Part shown: positions 1 to 5,493 of the stretch, piece after piece | How the letters are laid out: each line of letters begins with the position of its first letter | How positions within the stretch are numbered: the first letter of the stretch is position 1 | Source: an uncultured Odoribacter sp. | GTDB taxonomy: Bacteria; Bacteroidota; Bacteroidia; Bacteroidales; Marinifilaceae | NCBI GenBank assembly: GCA_905204385.1 | Contig: CAJKZL010000083.1 | Span: forward strand, 1-9,552 | Direction of reading: 5' to 3' | Length of the DNA: 9,552 bases | The notes under the pieces: model-generated | Database searches by the model: none | What the model saw: only the letters and a program-made list of their open reading frames with translations | Told to the model about the DNA's origin: nothing | Position numbers and translations under genes: made by a program

Positions 1-831
1 TGTTCCTTCCAGGTATTTTTCAAAATAGCCTTTATAATGGGCCATCACAATGCTGAAACTGGTAAGGGGGATGTCTTGGGGAATACAGGGAGCCACACGC
101 GCGAAGGCCTGGCTGTCGGTGATGATTAAATCCGGCTTGCGCCCCGGGTATGCAAAAAAAGCAGGTATTTCCTCCGGTTGTAAAACAATACTGATGCAAC
201 GGTGGTCCAATAAGGCGCGTAAGATTTGCACCTGCGGTAAAATCAACCGTCCTGTCGGAGCTTCCGAGTCGATGGGAGTCACCAAAAGGACCATTTGGCC
301 CGGAGAGACAAGGCCTTCCAGCAAAGACCGCTCTACGGGCTTGCCTATCCATTCGCTCAAGGCTTGGATCAATCGCTCTCTTTCCGGGAACCGGGTAGAA
401 TAATCCAGAATTTCCGTTCGGTATTTCTCCGACAATTCTTTTTGCAGCCGGACGTCGGGTTTAGTTTCGTCCGATTTATTGAAGACAAGGAGAAAGGGCT
501 GTTCCTGTTGCCGGAATATTTCGATCAGTTTTTCTTCGTACGTTCCGAATCGGTTATCGGCAATCACGAGGATGGCGGCATCTGCCTGTCGGACGGCTTC
601 CAGCGTTTTCTGGATCCGCAATTGTCCCAAGGCCCCTTCATCGTCTATGCCGGCAGTGTCGATAAAGATTACCGGAGCAATGCCTGGAATTTCAAAACTT
701 TTTTTTACCGGATCGGTCGTTGTCCCGGCCACATCCGTGACTATCGCTTTGTTTTGTCCCAGGATGCTGTTGATCAGAGAACTTTTTCCCGTATTCCGCC
801 TGCCGGTTATGACAATATGTATTTTCTCCAT
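1..831 (-). CDS. hydF: [FeFe]-hydrogenase H-cluster maturation GTPase HydF (partial, C-terminus outside window)
   Basis: The minus-strand frame from the ATG at 829-831 stays open to base 1 and gives 277 residues. HydF is the GTPase scaffold that receives the 2Fe subcluster made with HydE and HydG and passes it to apo-hydrogenase in the cytoplasm. Visible GTPase motifs are the P-loop GRRNTGKSS (residues 10-18), the switch GTTTDP (36-41), DTAG (58-61) and NKSD (118-121). After the G domain comes the HydF dimerisation region with the family signature DLIITDSQAF, then LTSFSIVMAHYKG. The family is usually about 400 residues, so roughly the last 130, including the cysteine/histidine iron-sulfur cluster domain, lie off the left edge. 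ATG 831 is the only ATG, GTG or TTG between an in-frame upstream TAA and the G domain. This makes the N-terminus short: the P-loop starts at residue 10. It follows the response regulator gene by 65 bases on the same strand, probably co-transcribed. Identification is firm; the missing domain cannot be checked. Confidence 0.95.
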   Translation of the reverse strand, partial: MEKIHIVITGRRNTGKSSLINSILGQNKAIVTDVAGTTTDPVKKSFEIPGIAPVIFIDTAGIDDEGALGQLRIQKTLEAVRQADAAILVIADNRFGTYEEKLIEIFRQQEQPFLLVFNKSDETKPDVRLQKELSEKYRTEILDYSTRFPERERLIQALSEWIGKPVERSLLEGLVSPGQMVLLVTPIDSEAPTGRLILPQVQILRALLDHRCISIVLQPEEIPAFFAYPGRKPDLIITDSQAFARVAPCIPQDIPLTSFSIVMAHYKGYFEKYLEGT

Positions 832-869
832 TCGATCGGTCTTTCCACTTTCAATGTAACCCTCTTCTC

Positions 870-897
870 TTTAAACCTTCAACGTTAAACTTTCAAC
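870..897. repeat. Imperfect 14-bp tandem repeat between regulator and hydF
   Basis: Two adjacent 14-base units, tttaaaccttcaac (870-883) and gttaaactttcaac (884-897), match at 12 of 14 positions. Read on the minus strand they are GTTGAAAGTTTAAC then GTTGAAGGTTTAAA. The last base overlaps the regulator's stop codon (897-899), and the pair fills about half of the spacer before hydF. It resembles the TTTAAAG-rich sequence on the other side of the regulator gene (2084-2125). Function is unknown; it may be a low-complexity spacer rather than a regulatory site. Confidence 0.6.
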
Positions 898-2048
898 TAT
901 TTATACATTCTCACTTCTTCTTCGGTAATCGTCGGACTGCCTAAAATAATCAGGCGTTCGACGACATTCCGGAGTTCCCTGATATTGCCGGACCATTCGT
1001 AACTTTTCAGTGTTTCTAAAGCTTCCGGTGTGATGTTTTTAGCAGCTATTCCCATTTCCTGACAGATATTTTCCAGAAAATAGCAGGCTAGTTCCGGGAT
1101 ATCTTCCGGGCGTTCTTTTAAAGCAGGAACTTCGATGATGATGACGCTTAAACGATGGTAAAGGTCTTCGCGGAAAGTTCCTTTTTTAATTTCTTCTTTT
1201 AAATTTTTGTTTGTAGCAGCGATGACTCTGACGTCGATATCGATATCCGAGTCGCTGCCGATGCGGCTGATTTTGTTTTCCTGCAAAGCTCTCAACACTT
1301 TAGCCTGTGCTTCAAGACTCATATCGCCGATCTCGTCCAGAAATAAAGTTCCGCCGGTTGCCAGTTCGAATTTTCCTTTTTTTTGCTTTATGGCAGAGGT
1401 GAACGATCCTTTTTCATGACCGAAAAGTTCGCTTTCGATCAATTCGGAGGGGATGGCTGCACAATTCACCTCCACAAAAGCCTTATCGCGACGGTTGCTT
1501 TGTTCGTGCAATTGATGGGCGACGAGTTCCTTACCGCAACCGTTTGGGCCTGTTATCAATACCCGGGCATCGGATACGGCCACTTTTTCTATCATGGTGC
1601 GGATATGTTCCAGAGGTTGCGACTTCCCGATCATTTCATATTTTTTGCTGACTTTGGTTTTTAGCGTCTGGGTTTCCCGAATCAGCTGGTTTTTATCGGT
1701 CGCATTTTTAATGGTAATGAGGATACGGTTCAAATCCAGGGGTTTCTCGATAAAATCATAGGCTCCCTTTTTAATGGCTTCGATTGCGGTGTCTATAGTG
1801 CCATGCCCCGAAATCATGATAACGGGTATCGAGGAGGTAAATTCCTTGATTCTTTGCAAAACTTCGATGCCTTCCATTTTGGGCATTTTGATGTCGCAAA
1901 AGATTACTTCCGGTTTTTCTGTTTTCACCGCTACTAGACCTTCCATTCCGTTTTCAGCCAGTGCTACTTCATGTCCTTCGAAAGTCAGGATATCTTTCAT
2001 GGAGTTGCGTATGCTTCTTTCGTCATCGATTACAAGAATTTTTGCCAT
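897..2048 (-). CDS. Sigma-54-type response regulator (REC-AAA+) lacking a C-terminal DNA-binding domain
   Basis: A 383-residue NtrC-family response regulator. The receiver domain (about residues 1-120) has the acidic pair D8-D9, phospho-acceptor D52 in FCDIKMPKMEG, S80 and K102 in EKPLDL. The AAA+ domain (about 138-370) has Walker A GPNGCGKE (167-174), the sigma-54 contact loop as GSFTSA (214-219; canonical GAFTGA), Walker B LFLDEIGD (D238/E239), RVIAATN and FREDLYHRL. The protein stops just after the lid helices (WSGNIRELRNVVERL), so the Fis-type helix-turn-helix of usual 440-470-residue relatives is absent. Only 65 bases separate its stop from hydF, so no frameshifted remnant can fit. Known regulators of this shape include Helicobacter FlgR and Chlamydia CtcC. 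The start at 2048 is preferred over in-frame ATGs at 2066 and 2075 because the receiver begins MAKILVIDDE and a -7 element (2073-2080) overlaps the 2075 start. No histidine kinase gene is in the window, so its partner is unknown. Confidence 0.93.
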   Translation of the reverse strand: MAKILVIDDERSIRNSMKDILTFEGHEVALAENGMEGLVAVKTEKPEVIFCDIKMPKMEGIEVLQRIKEFTSSIPVIMISGHGTIDTAIEAIKKGAYDFIEKPLDLNRILITIKNATDKNQLIRETQTLKTKVSKKYEMIGKSQPLEHIRTMIEKVAVSDARVLITGPNGCGKELVAHQLHEQSNRRDKAFVEVNCAAIPSELIESELFGHEKGSFTSAIKQKKGKFELATGGTLFLDEIGDMSLEAQAKVLRALQENKISRIGSDSDIDIDVRVIAATNKNLKEEIKKGTFREDLYHRLSVIIIEVPALKERPEDIPELACYFLENICQEMGIAAKNITPEALETLKSYEWSGNIRELRNVVERLIILGSPTITEEEVRMYK

Positions 2049-2072
2049 ATCAGTTTCTTTTTTCATGGAAAG

Positions 2073-2080
2073 CAAAAGTA
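2073..2080 (-). promoter_or_regulatory. Candidate Bacteroidetes -7 element for the response regulator gene
   Basis: On the minus strand this reads TACTTTTG, an exact match to the Bacteroidetes -7 consensus TAnnTTTG. The upstream -33 element is weak: only a TTTAA-like stretch about 18 bases away, not a clean TTTG. Transcription would begin roughly at 2066-2069, giving a leader of about 20 bases to the ATG at 2048. This excludes the in-frame ATG at 2075 and supports the shorter protein. The match is eight bases with two free positions in AT-rich DNA, so chance is possible. Confidence 0.4.
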
Positions 2081-2083
2081 ATA

Positions 2084-2125
2084 ATTATAGTTTAGAGTTT
2101 AAAGTTTATCGTTTAGAGATTATAG
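2084..2125. repeat. Short direct repeats in the divergent intergenic region
   Basis: GTTTAGAG occurs at 2090-2097 and again at 2111-2118, 21 bases apart start to start (two DNA turns), with TTTAAAGTTTATC between them. The block is bracketed by ATTATAG at 2084-2090 and 2119-2125. It lies just upstream of the candidate regulator promoter, where an activator or repressor pair could bind. Similar TTTAAAG-type words occur on the other side of the regulator gene. It may equally be a low-complexity spacer. Confidence 0.5.
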
Positions 2126-2132
2126 AAGACGA

Positions 2133-2148
2133 CTGCATGAAATTGCAG
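2133..2148. promoter_or_regulatory. Small inverted repeat CTGCA-N6-TGCAG, possible operator
   Basis: CTGCA at 2133-2137 and its exact reverse complement TGCAG at 2144-2148 flank six bases, giving a 16-base dyad in the region between the divergent promoters. It is placed where a dimeric regulator could act on either gene. The arms are only five bases long, so this is a weak call. It also loosely resembles a sigma-54 -24/-12 pair, but the spacing is one base short and the -24 GG is missing. Confidence 0.25.
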
Positions 2149-2198
2149 AAACGGGAAGAGTTTTTTTGTTTTTGACTTTCAGATTAAATTTGTTTTCA

Positions 2199-2206
2199 TA
2201 GCTTTG
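2199..2206 (+). promoter_or_regulatory. Candidate Bacteroidetes -7 element for the patatin-led operon
   Basis: TAGCTTTG matches the Bacteroidetes -7 consensus TAnnTTTG exactly. For the -33 element there is a near match TTTC (2177-2180, 18-base gap) and an exact TTTG (2171-2174, 24-base gap); neither is ideal. The implied start of transcription near 2211 leaves a leader of only about 10 bases to ATG 2221. A purine-rich AGGGAG at 2208-2213, well placed as a ribosome-binding site for ATG 2221, would then sit at or before the RNA 5' end. The two readings conflict, so the true promoter may lie further upstream. Confidence 0.4.
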
Positions 2207-2220
2207 TAGGGAGTAACTTT

Positions 2221-4422
2221 ATGGCAAAAATGAGGTATTTCATTCTATTTATTCTTTTTGTTTTACTGGCTTGTCCCGAGGGGTATTCTCAGCGGAAGAA
2301 AGTCGGTGTTGTATTGAGCGGCGGCGGTGCTAAAGGCGTGGCTCATATAGGAGTTTTGAAAGTGCTGGAAGAGGCGGGTATTCCCATCGATTATATAGCG
2401 GGCACCAGTATGGGCGCTATTGTCGGGGGATTGTATGCTGTGGGATATAATGCCAAAGCCCTCGATAGCATGGTGAGGATTCAAAATTGGCCTTTTCTGC
2501 TGAGTGACAGGGTATATCGTTATAATCTTCCTTTCTCCGAAAAAGAAGTCAATGAGAAATATTTGCTTTCGTTATCCTTTTCCCAAAAAAAGGGATTGAC
2601 GGTTCCTGCCGGTTTTGTCAGCGGTCAGAATATCTACAATTTATTTTCCGATCTGACTATCGGTTATCATGATTCCATCTCGTTTCGTGATTTGCCTATT
2701 CCTTTTGCTTGTGTGTCGGCCGATATGGTAACGGGCAAAGAGGTGGTGATGAGCAGTGGAAATCTTCCTCTCGCTATGCGGGCCAGTATGGCCATCCCGG
2801 GAGCTTTTGCTCCGGTCTTGCTGGATAGCATGGTATTGGTGGACGGAGGCATTTCGAATAATTTTCCTGTCAATGTGGCAAAAGATATGGGAGCGGAGAT
2901 AACGATAGGGGTGGACCTGAGTACCGGATTGAAGGATGCCGAACAATTGACCAATATAATGGCTATCGTCGACCAGCTTACCTCCTTTATGGGGATGAAA
3001 AATTATGAACAAAACCGGCATGCTGTGGACTTGTATATGAATCCTCACCTGAAAGGTTATACGGCGGCAAGTTTCAATAGCGAGGCTATCGATACCATGA
3101 TTCTCCGCGGAGAGAGGATAGCAAGGGCCAATTGGGATAAAATCATGGAACTGAAAAAGAAGATCGGTTTGGAAGAAGATGAAGATGCTTCTCCCCACAT
3201 TGTCAACAAATTTTTAAAAACCGACAGCCTGGTGATTGGGAAAATATTCATTGAAGGAGTCAGGGAAAGCGATGAAAAATGGATCAGGAGGCAATTGGGA
3301 ATAAAGGAATTTTCCGTTATCTCGCATGTCGGCTTGCAGAAAGCCATCGCTTTCCTTTACGGTACAGGGGCTTTTTCCAATGTCAGTTATACCTTGAACG
3401 GAGGCCAGATTTACGACCTTACACTGCAGTTGAAAGAAAAACCGGCGAGCTCGCTGAACTTAGGATTCCGTTTCGATTCCGAGGAGATGGCTTCTATTTT
3501 GCTCAATACGACTTTGAGCCATCGGGCTCTGCGGGGATCCCGTCTGTCGCTGACGGGACGACTGAATAAGAATCCTTATGTACTGGTGGATTATTCCTTC
3601 GGGAATTCCTTGCTGCGGAAAATCGGGATTTCTTATATGTACAAATACAACGATATTAATTTATATGATCATGGAAAGAAAATAGATAACATCACTTTTT
3701 CCTATCATCGGGGGGATCTGAATTGGTCGGATATTTATGTGCGGAATTTTAAGTTTCAGATCGGTTTGCGGTATGAATATTTTAAATTCAAATCCGTATT
3801 GTATAATTCGGATTATATGGCACAGAATATTCCTTCCCAGGGAATAGCGAGTTATTATGCCGATGTTCATTTGGATACCTACGATTCGAAATATTATCCG
3901 GATAAAGGAATGTCGTTTAAAGCGGGCTATTCGCTTTATACCGACAATATGGTGAGTTTCGACGGACATTCGCCTTTTTCTGCTTTGACTGCCGACTTCG
4001 AGCCGGTGATCCGGATCACCCGCCGGGTATATGCATTGCCGGCCGTTTATGGACGTGTCCTGATAGGAAAGGGGATTCCGGCACCGTATTTGAATTGTAT
4101 GGGAGGAGAAGTGGCGGGAAGATATTTCAATCAGCAGTTGCCTTTCTATGGAATCCATAATCTTCAGTTGTTCGAAAATTCAGTAATGGTTGGACGATTG
4201 GCTTTGAGATACCGCCTGGGCCGTCGGCATTATATCACTTTGACCGGAAATTATGCCAAACAGTCGGAAAGCTTTTTCGATATCCTGAAAGGAAGCGACA
4301 TCTGGGGTGGAGGTGCCGGATATGCCTATAATAGTCTGATCGGTCCGATCAGCGTCACCTTCGACCTTTCCAATTGGGATAAAAAACTAGGGTTATATTT
4401 TAATCTGGGTTATTATTTTTAA
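2221..4422 (+). CDS. Patatin-like phospholipase with POTRA and outer-membrane barrel (type Vd autotransporter architecture)
   Basis: A 733-residue protein with an N-terminal signal sequence, a patatin lipase domain, one POTRA-like domain and a C-terminal barrel, the layout of Pseudomonas PlpD and Fusobacterium FplA. The lipase has the oxyanion motif GGGAKG (34-39), nucleophile S63 in GTSMG (61-65) and the catalytic Asp motif DGG (208-210), so the Ser-Asp dyad is intact and acyl-ester hydrolysis of lipids is predicted. The POTRA (about 337-405) contains FIEGVRESDEKWIRRQLG. The rest is rich in alternating beta strands and ends in NLGYYF, with a terminal Phe typical of outer-membrane barrels. 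The signal sequence contains LLAC (15-18), so lipoprotein processing at C18 competes with type I cleavage near YSQ (22-24). An SD-like AGGGAG lies 7 bases before ATG 2221; ATG 2230 is an alternative. First gene of a probable four-gene operon. The lipid substrate and whether the lipase is released are unknown. Confidence 0.92.
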   Translation: MAKMRYFILFILFVLLACPEGYSQRKKVGVVLSGGGAKGVAHIGVLKVLEEAGIPIDYIAGTSMGAIVGGLYAVGYNAKALDSMVRIQNWPFLLSDRVYRYNLPFSEKEVNEKYLLSLSFSQKKGLTVPAGFVSGQNIYNLFSDLTIGYHDSISFRDLPIPFACVSADMVTGKEVVMSSGNLPLAMRASMAIPGAFAPVLLDSMVLVDGGISNNFPVNVAKDMGAEITIGVDLSTGLKDAEQLTNIMAIVDQLTSFMGMKNYEQNRHAVDLYMNPHLKGYTAASFNSEAIDTMILRGERIARANWDKIMELKKKIGLEEDEDASPHIVNKFLKTDSLVIGKIFIEGVRESDEKWIRRQLGIKEFSVISHVGLQKAIAFLYGTGAFSNVSYTLNGGQIYDLTLQLKEKPASSLNLGFRFDSEEMASILLNTTLSHRALRGSRLSLTGRLNKNPYVLVDYSFGNSLLRKIGISYMYKYNDINLYDHGKKIDNITFSYHRGDLNWSDIYVRNFKFQIGLRYEYFKFKSVLYNSDYMAQNIPSQGIASYYADVHLDTYDSKYYPDKGMSFKAGYSLYTDNMVSFDGHSPFSALTADFEPVIRITRRVYALPAVYGRVLIGKGIPAPYLNCMGGEVAGRYFNQQLPFYGIHNLQLFENSVMVGRLALRYRLGRRHYITLTGNYAKQSESFFDILKGSDIWGGGAGYAYNSLIGPISVTFDLSNWDKKLGLYFNLGYYF
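4005..4020. repeat. Perfect 16-bp palindrome inside the patatin-barrel gene
   Basis: GGTGATCCGGATCACC equals its own reverse complement. It encodes part of EPVIRITRR in a barrel strand. In a window of this size a 16-base perfect palindrome is expected about 0.1-0.2 times by chance, so it is mildly notable, but codon choice at a Val-Ile-Arg-Ile-Thr strand can explain it. Confidence 0.5.
4336..4352. repeat. 17-bp palindrome (8-bp arms, 1-base centre) inside the patatin-barrel gene
   Basis: CTGATCGG, one central T, then CCGATCAG: the arms are exact reverse complements. It encodes SLIGPIS near the end of the barrel. It lies about 330 bases after the other palindrome in the same gene, and both contain GATC and CCG words. 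No function is evident. Confidence 0.5.
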
Positions 4423-4448
4423 GTTGAGATTATTATAAAAGCGACGAA

Positions 4449-5450
4449 ATGAAAATTTTATATACTCTTATCGGGGCGATATTGTTGTTGGAAGGGTGTA
4501 GCGATACTTTAAAATACCAGCATGCAGAAGGTAAAATATACGGCACCTTTTATCATATTTCCTACGCTTCGTCTGAGGATTTGAATAGCGGAATAATCGA
4601 GCGGATGGAATCGGTCAATATTTCTTTATCGATGTTCAACCCTCGGTCGGTGATTTCGGCGATCAATGAAGGGAAAACCGATGAGACGGATTCTTTGTTC
4701 AGAAAAATGTTTCGTACCGCTTGGGCTGTGAACCGGGCGACAGCAGGAGCATTTGATATATCGGTAGCTCCTTTGGTGAATGCCTGGGGGTTTGGATTTG
4801 AAAAGCAGGAATTTCCCGATTCGGCAAAGATCGATTCCTTGCTTCATTTTGTGGGAATGGATAAAATCAGGCTGGATCACAACCGATTGATCAAACAATC
4901 CCCGGGCATTCAATTGGACGCCAGTTCTATCGCTAAAGGATTGGGAGTAGATCTGGCGGCAGATTATTTAGAAGAGCAAGGAGTGGAAAATTATATGGTG
5001 GAAATCGGAGGAGAAGTGAGGGTAAAGGGAGAGAGCGATAAAAAACGTCCCTGGCGGATCGGTATCGATAGTCCGGAGGAGGATCCGACAGCCCGGTCAA
5101 GGCAGTTGCAAACGATTGTCGGCCTGACTTCGGGAGCCTTGGCAACTTCGGGCAATTATAGGAATTTTTACATACATGAAGGGAAAAAAATTGCTCACAC
5201 CATAAACCCGAAGACCGGTTTTCCTGTCCAAACAGAGGTGTTGAGTGCTTCGGTGTATGCCCCTTATTGCATGGAGGCCGATGCTTATGCCACCGCTTTT
5301 ATGGTGTTGGGGCTGGAAGAGGCAAAACGGATCATCTCCAGTAATCCCGAGCTGGAAGGGTATCTGATTTATACGGAAGATCGTACAATAAAAACCTGGA
5401 TATCGCAAGGATTGAAAAGATGGATGATATCAGAAAATAATAACGATTAA
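4449..5450 (+). CDS. apbE: FAD:protein FMN transferase (ApbE family), probable lipoprotein
   Basis: A 333-residue ApbE-family flavin transferase, which attaches FMN from FAD to a Thr or Ser in targets such as the NqrB/NqrC and RnfG/RnfD subunits outside the cytoplasmic membrane. Family signatures in order: FDISVAPLVNAWGFG (102-116), LDASSIAKGLGVD (156-168), NYMVEIGGEVRVKG, HTINPKTGFPV (250-260) and EADAYAT (276-282). In the last, D278 and T282 correspond to the conserved Mg-binding ADxxxT positions. Length is normal for the family. The signal sequence MKILYTLIGAILLLEGC suggests lipidation at C17, but position -2 is Glu instead of the usual small or aliphatic residue. The start lies 26 bases after the patatin gene and 43 before the next barrel gene. 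No Rnf or Nqr gene is in the window, so its substrate is encoded elsewhere or is one of the envelope proteins here; the former is more likely. Confidence 0.95.
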   Translation: MKILYTLIGAILLLEGCSDTLKYQHAEGKIYGTFYHISYASSEDLNSGIIERMESVNISLSMFNPRSVISAINEGKTDETDSLFRKMFRTAWAVNRATAGAFDISVAPLVNAWGFGFEKQEFPDSAKIDSLLHFVGMDKIRLDHNRLIKQSPGIQLDASSIAKGLGVDLAADYLEEQGVENYMVEIGGEVRVKGESDKKRPWRIGIDSPEEDPTARSRQLQTIVGLTSGALATSGNYRNFYIHEGKKIAHTINPKTGFPVQTEVLSASVYAPYCMEADAYATAFMVLGLEEAKRIISSNPELEGYLIYTEDRTIKTWISQGLKRWMISENNND

Positions 5451-5493
5451 TTCCCACTGTATCATTCAATGGCCTGACAGGAGAGGAAAAGGT

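Noticed and set aside
295..888. A 197-residue open frame on the plus strand opposite hydF
   Set aside because: It lies antisense to hydF, whose GTPase motifs and HydF signature are unmistakable, and its product shows no recognisable domain. It is a shadow frame.
1231..1250. GATATCGATATC palindrome in the regulator gene
   Set aside because: It is a simple consequence of the Asp-Ile-Asp-Ile-Asp codons, with no sign of a regulatory role.
2133..2148. Possible sigma-54 promoter (CTGCA then TTGCA) in the divergent region
   Set aside because: The start-to-start spacing of the two elements is 10 rather than 11 bases, and the essential GG of the -24 element is missing.
2641..3198. A 185-residue open frame on the minus strand inside the patatin gene
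   Set aside because: Low-complexity, His/Ile-rich product antisense to an intact catalytic domain, with no promoter or family resemblance.
3661..4158. A 165-residue open frame on the minus strand inside the barrel region
   Set aside because: Isoleucine-rich antisense reading of barrel codons, without recognisable motifs.
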